DNA of 64,000 nucleotides from an uncultured Bacilli bacterium (GCA_910585045.1 CAJUCD010000002.1:62001-126000), one strand, 5' to 3'; shown: positions 49,747 through 58,454, counted from the first letter of the stretch. The notes: generated from the letters alone by a model not told the origin. Numbers and translations are program-made.

Positions 49747-51039
49747 ATGAAGTTTAAAATTATAACTTTAGGATGTAAAGTTAATACATATGAAAGTGAA
49801 TATATGCTGGAGTCTTTAATTGCCTCTGGCTATATTTATTGTGAGGAAGATCCGGATATAATAATTGTTAATACATGTAGTGTAACTAATATGGCAGATA
49901 GTAAATCTTTGAAAGTAGTAAGAAGAGCAAGAAGAGAGAATCCTAATAGTTTAATTTTAGTTTGTGGTTGTAGTTCGCAAAATAATCCAGAAAAGTATCA
50001 AGAGTTAGGAATAGATATTTTACTTGGTAATAGAAAAAAAAGTGAAATTGTTGCGTTAATAGAAGATTATTTTAAGAATAATGAAAAGTTTATTTATTTT
50101 GATAAAAATCGAAAATTAGATTTTGAAGATATGCAAGTAAAGAAATTTACGACACATACTAGGGCTTTTCTTAAAATTCAAGATGGTTGTAATAATTTTT
50201 GTTCTTATTGTGTAATACCTTATGTTCGGGGAGATGTTAGAAGTAAAGATTTTACTAAAACTATTAAAGAAGTGGAAACTTTAGTTAATAATAATCATAA
50301 AGAAATTGTTTTAACTGGTATTCATACAGGGTCTTATAATTCTGATGGTAAAGATTTAAGTGATTTATTAATAGAGTTATCAAAAATAGAAGAATTAGAG
50401 CGAATTAGAATATCTAGTATTGAAATTACAGAGTTAGATGATAAATTTTTGGATGTTTTAAAAAATAATTCGAAAATTTGTGATCATCTTCATATTCCAT
50501 TGCAAAGTGGAAGTGATAATATTTTAAAGAAAATGAACCGAAAATATGACAAAAAGTATTATTATGAAAAAATTAAGAAAATTAGGGAGATTAGACCAGA
50601 TATTTCTATTACAACTGATGCTATAGTAGGGCATCCATATGAAACAGATTTAGATTTTATAGAATATTTAGATTTTTGTAGAGAAATAGCTTTTAGTAAA
50701 ATTCATGTTTTTCCATATTCGATGCGAAATGGTACTGCGGCGTCTTTGATGCCTCAAGTTCCTAATGAAATCAAAAAAAAGCGAGCACATGAACTTATAG
50801 AGCTATCTAAAACTTTAGAGGATGACTATATAAAACGTTTTATTAAAACTAAGCAGCTAGTTATTACAGAAGAATATAACGGCGAGTATACAATTGGATT
50901 TACGAGTAATTATATAAAAGTATATCTTAAAGGTGAATATCTGTTAAATATGGAATATTTATGTGTAATAGAAAAAGTAGAAGAAAATATAGCTTATGGA
51001 GTAGTACTCACTTGTAATACTAATAAAATAGGCTTATAA
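49747..51039 (+). CDS. mtaB: tRNA t6A37 methylthiotransferase MtaB
   Basis: Radical-SAM enzyme that makes ms2t6A in tRNA. The UPF0004 domain has its Fe-S Cys in LGCKVNTYES, VNTCSVTNMAD and VCGCSSQ. The radical-SAM cluster is CNNFCSYC (CxxxCxxC, near residue 147), followed by VRGDVRS, LTGIHTGSY and HIPLQSGSD. A TRAM-like end closes the 430 residues. In Bacillus it follows dnaJ-prmA-rsmE; here prmA and rsmE are missing and unrelated genes fill the gap. Confidence 0.94.
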   Translation: MKFKIITLGCKVNTYESEYMLESLIASGYIYCEEDPDIIIVNTCSVTNMADSKSLKVVRRARRENPNSLILVCGCSSQNNPEKYQELGIDILLGNRKKSEIVALIEDYFKNNEKFIYFDKNRKLDFEDMQVKKFTTHTRAFLKIQDGCNNFCSYCVIPYVRGDVRSKDFTKTIKEVETLVNNNHKEIVLTGIHTGSYNSDGKDLSDLLIELSKIEELERIRISSIEITELDDKFLDVLKNNSKICDHLHIPLQSGSDNILKKMNRKYDKKYYYEKIKKIREIRPDISITTDAIVGHPYETDLDFIEYLDFCREIAFSKIHVFPYSMRNGTAASLMPQVPNEIKKKRAHELIELSKTLEDDYIKRFIKTKQLVITEEYNGEYTIGFTSNYIKVYLKGEYLLNMEYLCVIEKVEENIAYGVVLTCNTNKIGL

Positions 51040-51057
51040 TGATGGTAGGTGGTCAAG

Positions 51058-51660
51058 TTGGCAAAAGAAGAATATAAAGAAGCGATAATTATAGGAACAT
51101 ATAATCCACAAAATAATGTTTTTACAATGAATGAAATTATACCTATTGATAAAAATTCCAAACCTAAGCGAAGATTTCATTTAATGAGAAACTTTTTTGG
51201 TAGGATTTTTGATGAGATTATAGAACCAGTTGCATATCATAGCAGCCAAGCTGCGAAAAGAGTTCGCTTAATGGTTATTAGTATGAAAGAAGGTATTGGA
51301 ATTAAACTTTTTTGTGATAATGAAGGTTTAGTATATTTTTATGATACTAATGGTTTAAGGTATTATATTAGTGAAGATAATTCTTTTGCTTTAAGTGAAG
51401 ATGGTAATTATTTTAGAATTGAATTTGATGAAGGTGAATATTGGTTAGCAGAAGTGCCAAGATTTGAGAAGGCTTTTCCTTTTAAAACTATTTATAAAGC
51501 AAAGGAGGAAGGTTATGATTTTGGTGATGACGATGATTTTTTAGATATGCTTGGAGCAGAAGAAGACCCTTTTGCATCAGAACTTCCTAAAAGTAGTAAA
51601 ATTATTGATTTTGAAGCAGCAATGTTTATCCGAGATAGAGAAGAACAAAGAAGACGATAG
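51058..51660 (+). CDS. hypothetical protein with acidic C-terminus (200 aa)
   Basis: Not recognised. Begins AKEEYKEAIIIGTYNP; the middle is beta-rich (GLVYFYDTNGLRYYISED, then YFRIEFDEGEYWLAEVPRF) and the end very acidic (DFGDDDDFLDMLGAEEDP). TTG 51058 is chosen because AGGTGG (51047-51052) overlaps the earlier GTG 51049. It sits between mtaB and recD2 with 8-18 nt gaps, so it belongs to the same operon. Confidence 0.52.
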   Translation: MAKEEYKEAIIIGTYNPQNNVFTMNEIIPIDKNSKPKRRFHLMRNFFGRIFDEIIEPVAYHSSQAAKRVRLMVISMKEGIGIKLFCDNEGLVYFYDTNGLRYYISEDNSFALSEDGNYFRIEFDEGEYWLAEVPRFEKAFPFKTIYKAKEEGYDFGDDDDFLDMLGAEEDPFASELPKSSKIIDFEAAMFIRDREEQRRR

Positions 51661-51668
51661 AGGTAAAT

Positions 51669-53876
51669 ATGAATTACATCAAGGGTAAAGTACGTAATAT
51701 AATATATCAAAATAAAGAGAACGGCTATGTTGTAGCTGTTTTTCGCATTAAAGAAACTAATGATAGTAAAATGGAAGAATATATAAATAAAACTATTACT
51801 ATTACAGGTAACTTTTTAGATATTAATACTGAAGAAACTTTTACTTTAAGTGGGAGTTCGCTTAAACATGAGAGATTTGGCTTTCAATATAAAGTTGATA
51901 GTTACTCGAAAGAAGAATTAACCTCAGAAGATGCGATTGTAGAGTTTTTATCTAGTTCTTTAGTTAAAGGTTGTGGAGAAAAAACAGCTAAAAAAATTGT
52001 GGAAGTACTTGGTGTTGATGCGATTAAATTAATTAAAGAAGATGAAAATGTTTTAATTAACATTCCTGGGTTAAATCAAGGTAAGGCTAAATCAATTAGA
52101 GATTCGATTCTCGCTTATTCTGATGCTGATGATTGTCTTTTAAAATTAAAGGAATTGGGGTTTTCTATTCCTGAGTCTACACGTATTTATAAAAAGTATC
52201 AAGAAGCTACTAAATATATAATTGAATCAGATTTGTATGTTTTAAGTGAGATTTTAGATTTTAATAAGATTGATGTTATATATCAGAAGAATCATGAAGA
52301 ATATGATGATACTAGAGTAAAAGCTTGTATTTTAGAGTGTATGCGAAGACTTAGTTTTAATAATGGGGATACTTATTATTTTGATACAGAAATAAAAGAT
52401 GCGTTAAAAAGAGAATTTGATTTAGTAGTAGATGATGTGATGTTTGATGAAATCACCTATGAATTAGAATCTCAAAATAGAATAGTTATTAAAGATAATT
52501 TTTATTATTTAACAGAGTATTATGAAGCTGAGGCAGATATTGTGGATAATCTTTATAGTTTAAATCAAAGTAGTAAAACACCTATTTATGATTTTGCTGA
52601 AGAAATAGCTAAATTAGAAGAAGAATTTAATGTTTCTTATAATGAAGACCAAAGAAAAGCTATAAAGAATGCTTTGGAAAATAAAGTTACAATTATTTCT
52701 GGTGGTCCTGGAACTGGTAAAACAACAATAATTAATGCAATTGTAAGATTGTATATAAAAATGCATAACTTTAGTCAAATGGAAGTTTTGCAAAATATTG
52801 CGCTTTTAGCGCCAACAGGACGAGCTAGTAAAAAAATGAGTATGGCAACTACTTTGCCTGCTATGACTATTCATAGATACTTAAAGTGGAATAAGGATAC
52901 TAATAATTTTGGCGTAAATGAATATCATAAATCTCAAGAGAATTTGATAATAGTAGATGAAATGAGTATGATAGATGTTAATTTATTTAATGCTTTATTA
53001 AAGGGAATTAGAAGCAATGTACAATTAATTATGGTAGGGGATGTTTTTCAATTGCCTTCAGTAGGTGCAGGTTTAATATTAAATGATTTAATTGAAAGCG
53101 ACTTGTTTACTTTTTGCCCTTTAGAAAAAATTTATCGTCAAAGTGAAAATTCTTATATTCCGTATTTAGCTTTAGAAATTAAAAATAAAGATTTGGCAGA
53201 TGATTTTGTTAATCAAAAAGATGATTATAATTTCTTAGAAGCAGATAGTAAATATATTAAAGATATGATTAGAAAAATATGTATGATGAGTAAAGAAAAA
53301 GGCTTGAATGAAAATGATATTCAAATACTTGCACCAATGTATAAAGGTGAGAATGGTATTGATAACTTAAATATTGCTTTGCAAGAACTATTTAATCCGA
53401 GTGATCCTAAAAAAGAAGAAATATTTATTGGAGATGTTGTATTTCGAGAAAATGATAAAGTGTTACAATTGCAAAATAATCCTGATTGTAATGTTTTTAA
53501 TGGAGATATTGGGTATATTAAGAAAATAACTAAGAAGAGTACAAAGAATAAAGATACCATTATTATTGATTTTGAAGGTAATAAAGTAGAATATAACAGA
53601 GAAGATATGTTTCAAGTTAAACATGCATATGCAATAACTATTCATAAGAGTCAAGGAAGTGAGTTTCCACATGTTATTTTACCTATTTCTAAAGGTTATT
53701 ATAAGATGCTTTACAATAAGTTAATATATACAGGTGTTTCTAGAGCTAAGAAAAGCTTGGTAATAATTGGGGAATCTAAATGTTTTATGATGGCTATTAA
53801 TAATGATTATGCCTCTAAAAGAAAAACTTCATTAAAAGAGAAGTTAATGTATAAATTTTATAATAATGGTACATAA
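51669..53876 (+). CDS. recD2: RecD2-type DNA helicase
   Basis: 5'-3' superfamily 1B helicase of the AddAB-type bacteria. The N-terminal OB-like and helix-hairpin-helix regions (VKGCGEKTAKKIVEVLG, then LINIPGLNQGKAKSIRDS) are typical. Walker A is SGGPGTGKTTIINA (near residue 345); then APTGRASKKM, LIIVDEMSMID (Walker B), VFQLPSVGAG and the C-terminal AYAITIHKSQGSEFP and TGVSRAKK motifs. 735 residues, full length. GAGGTAAAT precedes the ATG. Confidence 0.95.
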   Translation: MNYIKGKVRNIIYQNKENGYVVAVFRIKETNDSKMEEYINKTITITGNFLDINTEETFTLSGSSLKHERFGFQYKVDSYSKEELTSEDAIVEFLSSSLVKGCGEKTAKKIVEVLGVDAIKLIKEDENVLINIPGLNQGKAKSIRDSILAYSDADDCLLKLKELGFSIPESTRIYKKYQEATKYIIESDLYVLSEILDFNKIDVIYQKNHEEYDDTRVKACILECMRRLSFNNGDTYYFDTEIKDALKREFDLVVDDVMFDEITYELESQNRIVIKDNFYYLTEYYEAEADIVDNLYSLNQSSKTPIYDFAEEIAKLEEEFNVSYNEDQRKAIKNALENKVTIISGGPGTGKTTIINAIVRLYIKMHNFSQMEVLQNIALLAPTGRASKKMSMATTLPAMTIHRYLKWNKDTNNFGVNEYHKSQENLIIVDEMSMIDVNLFNALLKGIRSNVQLIMVGDVFQLPSVGAGLILNDLIESDLFTFCPLEKIYRQSENSYIPYLALEIKNKDLADDFVNQKDDYNFLEADSKYIKDMIRKICMMSKEKGLNENDIQILAPMYKGENGIDNLNIALQELFNPSDPKKEEIFIGDVVFRENDKVLQLQNNPDCNVFNGDIGYIKKITKKSTKNKDTIIIDFEGNKVEYNREDMFQVKHAYAITIHKSQGSEFPHVILPISKGYYKMLYNKLIYTGVSRAKKSLVIIGESKCFMMAINNDYASKRKTSLKEKLMYKFYNNGT

Positions 53877-53895
53877 TAATATTGAGGTGGATAAT

Positions 53896-54051
53896 ATGAA
53901 GAAAATGATGGTTGGAAGTATAGTTGCTATGGGTGTAGGAGCTAGTATGATGGCTTATGCTTTAACAAATAAAAAAACAAGATGTAAAGCAAATAAATTA
54001 GTAAATAATGCACTTGATATGGCAAATGATAAAATAAATAAAATGAAATAG
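53896..54051 (+). CDS. small single-TM protein (51 aa)
   Basis: Not recognised. Residues 5-26 form one hydrophobic, Gly/Ala/Met-rich segment (VGSIVAMGVGASMMAYAL), followed by a basic amphipathic tail. The start ATG 53896 is set by GAGGTGG; the frame opens earlier at 53866 inside recD2. A terminator follows. Similar short YtxH-like proteins (one TM then a Lys-rich helix) are common next to unrelated genes in Bacilli. Confidence 0.55.
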   Translation: MKKMMVGSIVAMGVGASMMAYALTNKKTRCKANKLVNNALDMANDKINKMK

Positions 54052-54070
54052 GGCTAGACTCTATTTTTTA
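54046..54070 (+). terminator. terminator after small TM gene
   Basis: AAATAGGG (54046-54053) pairs with CTCTATTT (54059-54066), one G-U pair, then T-run. Confidence 0.65.
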
Positions 54071-54092
54071 TTGGTATTTTTTGGAGGTAATG

Positions 54093-54629
54093 ATGTTTAA
54101 TTATGAAGTTTTAAGTAATAATGAATTTAATAAGACTATTAATAATTATATAAGTGAAAAAGAACAAGATTTCTGGGATATAGTAAAGGATTATAAATTA
54201 GAAAACTATAGTTTTAATGTTAATTATGATAAGTATAATTATAAGAATATTGAAACAGTACATTTTATTATTTATCAATATGTAGGCGGGGCTCATGACG
54301 AGAGATTTGATGAAATATTTTATTATGATAAACAAAATAAAAAACAATTAATGATTAGTGACTTGTTAATTATTAATGATAGTTTTTATGAGAAGCTTAG
54401 TCTTCTTGCAAGAGAAAAATTGACTTCACAAAAAGATTTATTGTTTCAAGGTGATATGCTAGAAGATGGTTTAAAAGGAGTAGCCTCAAATTATAAATAT
54501 TTAATTTTTACTGATGAAGGTTTAAAAATAGTATTTCCACCATATCAAATAGGACCTTGGAGTAGTGGAGAAATAGATGTTATTATTCCATATCATAGTA
54601 TTAGTGAATATTTAAAATTTATTTATTAA
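54093..54629 (+). CDS. DUF3298 (RsiV C-terminal-like) protein (178 aa)
   Basis: Carries the DUF4163/DUF3298 pattern of RsiV-type and PdaC-type proteins: VHFIIYQYVGGAHDERFDEIFYYD, then MISDLLIINDSFYEKLSLLAREKL, then YLIFTDEGLKIVFPPYQIGPWSSGEIDVIIPY, present as GGAHDER, IFTDEGLKIVF and GEIDVIIPY. In RsiV this domain binds lysozyme outside the cell; here no membrane anchor or signal peptide is visible, which is odd. GGAGG (54083-54087) fits ATG 54093; TTG 54081 and ATG 54090 are also in frame. Confidence 0.72.
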   Translation: MFNYEVLSNNEFNKTINNYISEKEQDFWDIVKDYKLENYSFNVNYDKYNYKNIETVHFIIYQYVGGAHDERFDEIFYYDKQNKKQLMISDLLIINDSFYEKLSLLAREKLTSQKDLLFQGDMLEDGLKGVASNYKYLIFTDEGLKIVFPPYQIGPWSSGEIDVIIPYHSISEYLKFIY

Positions 54630-54679
54630 AAATAAAAAGAAGTTTTAAAATGATTGTTGTAAATGATATAAATTAAATT

Positions 54680-54731
54680 ACAAAAAAAGAATATGTTAAA
54701 GTTAATTAGCTTTATAACATATTCTTATTTT
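54680..54731. terminator. bidirectional terminator between convergent genes
   Basis: AAGAATATGTTA (54687-54698) pairs with TAACATATTCTT (54715-54726), flanked by A- and T-runs. It overlaps the stop codon of the minus-strand HIT gene. Confidence 0.75.
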
Positions 54732-55096
54732 ATTATAAGATTAAAGTTTTCTTCTACACTTCGTTTAGAAGTGTTTTTTATTCCTTGATATTCAGGAAGA
54801 ATGTGCATGTGAAAATGATTTACTTCTAAACTTGCTCCATAGTTAACTAGTAAAGAAAGTGATGTAGCGTTTAATTTAGTTACTAATGTAGTTCCTACTA
54901 TCTTGGCTATTTCAAAAATATGACTAGCTGTTTTATTATCAAGGCTCATGTAATCATCAAAGTGTTTTTTAGGTATTATTAAAGCATGACCATCAACACT
55001 AGGATTAATGTCTAATATAACTTTAACTAATTCATCTTCATAAATAGTATAACTAGGTATTTCATTATTTATAATCTTACAAAATATACAATCCAT
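54725..55096 (-). CDS. HIT family nucleotide hydrolase (123 aa)
   Basis: MDCIFCKIINNEIPSYTIYED is the standard HIT N-terminus (the two Cys often bind zinc), PSVDGHALIIPKKHFDD follows, and the catalytic triad is HFHMHILPEY. Members hydrolyse AMP- or nucleoside-linked substrates (Hinge/Fhit/HinT-like). Length normal. The frame extends 4 codons upstream, but GGTGAT on the complement places the start at 55096. It is monocistronic with an extended -10 upstream on the minus strand. Confidence 0.88.
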   Translation of the reverse strand: MDCIFCKIINNEIPSYTIYEDELVKVILDINPSVDGHALIIPKKHFDDYMSLDNKTASHIFEIAKIVGTTLVTKLNATSLSLLVNYGASLEVNHFHMHILPEYQGIKNTSKRSVEENFNLIIK

Positions 55097-55186
55097 TTTT
55101 ATCACCATTTTAATTATATCAAAGTTTTTAAAAAAAGTGTACTTTTATCATGGGTTTGCATAGATTAAAATAGAGGAGGAATAAAA

Positions 55187-55717
55187 GTGGCAAGTTATAA
55201 AGAGATAGTTACAAAGGCGGTTGTTGGTAAAGCAAAAAAGAATAGTGTTTCTAAGTTTGTGGTAAAACCTGAAGAAACTCCTGATACAATTCTTGGGTGT
55301 TGGGTTATTAATCATAATTTTGAAGGTAAAAACCAAAATGGTGTTGTAAATATTAATGGAGCATTTGATGTTAATGTGTGGTATTCATATAATAATGATA
55401 CCAAAACAGCAGTTTCAACAAAGAGATTTCAATATAACGATAAAATGAATGTTAGATTAAAAGATGGTGCTGCTTTATCTGATGCGACTGAAATTATAGT
55501 ACGTAGTTTAAATCAACCAACAGTTACAGATGTTTATATTAATAATGGGGTAGTAAATTTATCTGTGGAAAAGGAACTTGGTGTGGAAATTGTTGGAAAT
55601 ACAATGATTAAGGTAAGTGTGGAAGAAGATCCAGATGATTATGAGGTTTTGGAAGATTTTGATGAGGCAAGTGTAGCAGAGGATATTAATGCTGTAAATG
55701 AAGATTATTTATCATAA
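55187..55717 (+). CDS. cotE: outer spore coat protein CotE homologue (176 aa)
   Basis: SYKEIVTKAVVGKAKK, ILGCWVINHNFEG, FDVNVWYSYNNDTKTAVSTKR, IIVRSLNQPTVTDVYI, LSVEKELGVEIVGNTMIKVSVEEDPD and the acidic tail match Bacillus CotE segment by segment from memory, at near-identical length. CotE directs outer spore-coat assembly. GTG 55187 is set by GAGGAGGA. No other sporulation gene is visible here, so either the organism sporulates or the protein has another assembly role. Family call is strong, role is open. Confidence 0.85.
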   Translation: MASYKEIVTKAVVGKAKKNSVSKFVVKPEETPDTILGCWVINHNFEGKNQNGVVNINGAFDVNVWYSYNNDTKTAVSTKRFQYNDKMNVRLKDGAALSDATEIIVRSLNQPTVTDVYINNGVVNLSVEKELGVEIVGNTMIKVSVEEDPDDYEVLEDFDEASVAEDINAVNEDYLS

Positions 55718-55732
55718 GTCAACCAAAAATAG

Positions 55733-55761
55733 TTGACATAGCTATTTAGGTTTGATAGAAT
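55733..55761 (+). promoter_or_regulatory. promoter of rpsP
   Basis: TTGACA (55733-55738), 17 bp, TAGAAT (55756-55761) with TG-A extension. A 6-bp palindrome GTCAAC/GTTGAC (55718-55737) overlaps the -35. Confidence 0.75.
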
Positions 55762-55785
55762 GTAGTAACAAAGGAGGAACTAAAT

Positions 55786-56061
55786 ATGGCAGTTAAATTA
55801 AGACTTAAGAGAATGGGTAGTAAACAAAAACCATTTTATCGTATAGTAGCCGCTGATTCAAGAAGTCCTAGAGATGGAAGATTTATCGAAGTAGTAGGTA
55901 CTTATAATCCAGTTAAAAAACCAGCTGAAATTAAGGTTGATGAAGAATTAACTTTAAAATGGTTAAGAAATGGAGCACAACCTACTGATACAGTTAGATC
56001 TATACTTTCTAAAGAAGGAATTATGGCTACTTATGCAGCTTCAAAAAAAGAAAGTAAATAG
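55786..56061 (+). CDS. rpsP: 30S ribosomal protein S16
   Basis: VKLRLKRMGSKQKPFYRIVAADSRSPRDGRFIEVVGTYNP is the S16 signature, followed by LKWLRNGAQPTDTVRSILSKEG. 91 residues. AAAGGAGGAACTAAAT precedes the ATG. It is followed by khpA as in Bacilli, but rimM, trmD and rplS, the usual next genes, are not here. Confidence 0.97.
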   Translation: MAVKLRLKRMGSKQKPFYRIVAADSRSPRDGRFIEVVGTYNPVKKPAEIKVDEELTLKWLRNGAQPTDTVRSILSKEGIMATYAASKKESK

Positions 56062-56063
56062 TT

Positions 56064-56309
56064 ATGGATGTAGTAGATTTTACAACTTATTTAATTAAGA
56101 ATATTGTTAAGAATCCAGATATGGTAAAAGTAAGTAGCTTTATGGGCGAAGAAGAAACTACAATGGTGGAAGTTTTAGTGTCTAATGAAGATATGGGTGC
56201 AGTAATTGGTAAGAGTGGAAAAAATGCTAAGGCTTTAAGAACAATTATTCAAGCTCATGCTTATTTAAACAATATTAATAAAATACGAATCAATATTGAT
56301 TCCTTTTAA
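56064..56309 (+). CDS. khpA: KH-domain RNA-binding protein KhpA
   Basis: An 81-residue single KH domain with the GxxG loop in AVIGKSGKNAKALRTII. It acts as the partner of KhpB (Jag/EloR) in RNA binding that affects cell elongation in Gram-positives. It starts 2 nt after rpsP, so the two are translationally coupled. A terminator follows immediately. Confidence 0.92.
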   Translation: MDVVDFTTYLIKNIVKNPDMVKVSSFMGEEETTMVEVLVSNEDMGAVIGKSGKNAKALRTIIQAHAYLNNINKIRINIDSF

Positions 56310-56328
56310 GAGCTTGTGCTCTTTTTTA
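56308..56328 (+). terminator. terminator of rpsP-khpA
   Basis: AAGAGC (56308-56313), TTGT loop, GCTCTT (56318-56323), then T-run; it begins inside the stop codon. Confidence 0.8.
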
Positions 56329-56426
56329 TTTAGTTTTTTATGTAAATAGACTGTAAAAAAGTGAAAATAGCGCTTATTTTTTATGAGAGTTATTTTATAA
56401 TATATTTAGTTAGAAAGTAGGATTAT

Positions 56427-57218
56427 ATGAAACAGAGAATTATAAGTGCTATTATAATGCTTATAATAGTTGTTCCTATTATATGGTATGGTGATACAAT
56501 TTTTAGAATAGGCGTTGGAATTGTGGGTGTTTTAGCTTTAAAAGAACTATTAGATTTAGATAAAAGTCATAAGAAAATACCTGTTTTTGCTTCGTTAATT
56601 GCAGAAATAGCACTACTTTTTATCATATTAGCAGAGTATGATGGATATTCTATAATGTATGGGATAACATATAAAGGAGTGGGTATCTTATTATTAGCTT
56701 TATTATCTTTGACACTGTTTTATAAAGATGATAAGTTTAGAGCTACTGATGCAATATTTGTTATTGGTTCAGTGTTATTAATAGGAGCTTCATTTAATGC
56801 AATGATATTAGTAAGAATGTTTAGTTTATATAAGTTTATATTCTTAATATTAATATTTGTTTTAACTGATACCTTTGCTTTTTTAGGAGGGTTAAAGTTT
56901 GGTAAGCATAAACTAATACCTCATGTTAGTCCTAAAAAAACAATTGAGGGTAGTTTGATAGGTTCAGTTGTTGGAACTATTGGAGCTAGTTTGTTTTATC
57001 ACTATTTGATAGCGCCTATAAGTTTTAAAGTGGTTTTGGGTATTATTTTGCTATCAATAATAGGTCAAATAGGAGACTTAATATTTAGTAAATTAAAAAG
57101 AGAGAATGATATTAAAGATTATAGCAATTTGATACCAGGACATGGCGGAATATTAGATAGGCTTGATAGTACTATTGCAATAATGTTAGGTTATTTAATA
57201 TTTTATGGATTATTTTAA
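56427..57218 (+). CDS. cdsA: phosphatidate cytidylyltransferase CdsA
   Basis: Makes CDP-diacylglycerol for phospholipid synthesis. Multi-spanning (about 7-8 segments) with the family signature in the last quarter: SPKKTIEGSLIGSVVG, then GDLIFSKLKRENDIKDYSNLIPGHGGILDRLDS, seen here as KRENDIKD and PGHGGILDRLDS (Asp residues bind Mg). 263 residues. Followed after 12 nt by rseP; dxr, usually between them, is absent. Confidence 0.94.
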   Translation: MKQRIISAIIMLIIVVPIIWYGDTIFRIGVGIVGVLALKELLDLDKSHKKIPVFASLIAEIALLFIILAEYDGYSIMYGITYKGVGILLLALLSLTLFYKDDKFRATDAIFVIGSVLLIGASFNAMILVRMFSLYKFIFLILIFVLTDTFAFLGGLKFGKHKLIPHVSPKKTIEGSLIGSVVGTIGASLFYHYLIAPISFKVVLGIILLSIIGQIGDLIFSKLKRENDIKDYSNLIPGHGGILDRLDSTIAIMLGYLIFYGLF

Positions 57219-57230
57219 GGAGGAATATAT

Positions 57231-58283
57231 ATGTGGTTTTTAACTTTAATTTTATTGATATTGATATTGGGTATTATTATTTTAGTTCATGAATTTGGGC
57301 ATTTTATAACAGCTAAAAAAGCTGGAGTGCATATTTATGAGTTTTCAATTGGAATGGGGCCATTATTAAAAACTATTAAAAGTAAAGATGGAATAGATTA
57401 TAATATAAGAGCTTTTCCTATTGGTGGTTTTGTTTCTATGGCAGGAGAAGTTTATGAGGATGATGACTCTAAGAAAATTAAAAAAGAAGACTTTATGTGT
57501 AATAAAAAGTGGTATCAAAGAGTTATTATTTTAGCAGCAGGAGTTTTTAATAATTTTGTTTTAGCAATAATTGTTTTATTTATTTTAGCTCTTATTTATG
57601 GGGCTCAAAGTATGGAACCTAAAATTGGCGAAGTAATTCCAAATTATCCAGTTAGTGAAGCAGGTATTAAACCTGGTGATAAAATTTTAGAAATTAATGG
57701 AAAAAAGGTTTCAACATGGGATCAAGCTCAAATTTATCTTGTGATGAAAAGTGATAATTCAAAGTATACATTTTTAATAGAACATGAATCTGGTAAAAAA
57801 GAAAAATATGAAATTGCTCCTAAAATAACTAAAAATGAAGACGGTGAAGAAGAAAGAGCTTTTGGTTTTAAAATTGCGCAAGAAGAAACTAGAGGTTTTA
57901 TAGCCAGTGTTAAATATGCTTTTCAAAAATTTGGAAGTTTAATTAGTACAATGTGGTTAACAGTGGTTAATTTATTTACAGGTAAAATAGCTTTAAGTAG
58001 TTTATCAGGACCTGTAGGAATATATCAAGTAGTTGGTCAAAGTTTGGCGGCAGGTATTCAACAAATAATATATTTAATAGCATTTTTAAGTATTAATGTT
58101 GGTTTAATTAATATTTTACCAATTCCAGCTTTTGATGGAGGAAGAATTTTATTCTTAATAATTGAAAAAATAAAAGGAAGCCCTGTTAATCAAAAATTTG
58201 AAAATATGTGTCATACAGTTTTCTTCTTCCTACTTATTGCATTAATGATTTATATAACAGTATTTGATATTATTAGATTTTAA
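57231..58283 (+). CDS. rseP: site-2 zinc metalloprotease RseP/RasP
   Basis: Intramembrane protease. Active-site HEFGHFITAKKAGV (His-Glu-x-x-His near residue 18) in the first membrane segment; one PDZ domain (about 120-200, VIPNYPVSEAGIKPGDKILEINGK); NILPIPAFDGGRIL with the third zinc ligand Asp; last membrane segment at the C-terminus. 350 residues. AAGGAGGAA precedes the ATG. It likely cleaves anti-sigma factors or signal-peptide remnants. Confidence 0.94.
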   Translation: MWFLTLILLILILGIIILVHEFGHFITAKKAGVHIYEFSIGMGPLLKTIKSKDGIDYNIRAFPIGGFVSMAGEVYEDDDSKKIKKEDFMCNKKWYQRVIILAAGVFNNFVLAIIVLFILALIYGAQSMEPKIGEVIPNYPVSEAGIKPGDKILEINGKKVSTWDQAQIYLVMKSDNSKYTFLIEHESGKKEKYEIAPKITKNEDGEEERAFGFKIAQEETRGFIASVKYAFQKFGSLISTMWLTVVNLFTGKIALSSLSGPVGIYQVVGQSLAAGIQQIIYLIAFLSINVGLINILPIPAFDGGRILFLIIEKIKGSPVNQKFENMCHTVFFFLLIALMIYITVFDIIRF

Positions 58284-58310
58284 GGTTTGCTAAGGCAAAT
58301 CTTTTTCTTT
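58282..58310 (+). terminator. terminator of cdsA-rseP
   Basis: AAGGTTTGC (58282-58290), TAAG loop, GCAAATCTT (58295-58303), one G-U pair, then T-rich run. Confidence 0.7.
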
Positions 58311-58345
58311 TCTTTTTTTTTATTTAATGATAAAATGTGATTAGT

Positions 58346-58422
58346 GTCCCAGTAGTTTAGTTGGATAGAATGCTGGCCTCCGACGCTAGAGATCGTGGGT
58401 TCGAATCCCGCCTGGGACGCCA
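58346..58422 (+). tRNA. tRNA-Arg (anticodon CCG)
   Basis: The cloverleaf folds cleanly: acceptor GTCCCAG/CTGGGAC, D-arm with GTTGG, anticodon stem CTGGC/GCTAG with loop C-T-CCG-A-C, variable AGATC, T-stem GTGGG/CCCGC around TTCGAAT, discriminator G and encoded CCA (58420-58422). The anticodon CCG reads the arginine codon CGG, a rare codon in this AT-rich DNA. TAAAAT with a TG-A extension about 10 bp upstream may be its -10. Confidence 0.95.
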
Positions 58423-58454
58423 TTTAAAAATTTTAATTAAATAGGAGCTTATTT

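Noticed and set aside
53321..53672. Minus-strand ORFs in recD2
   Set aside because: They lie within conserved helicase motifs and have no ribosome sites.
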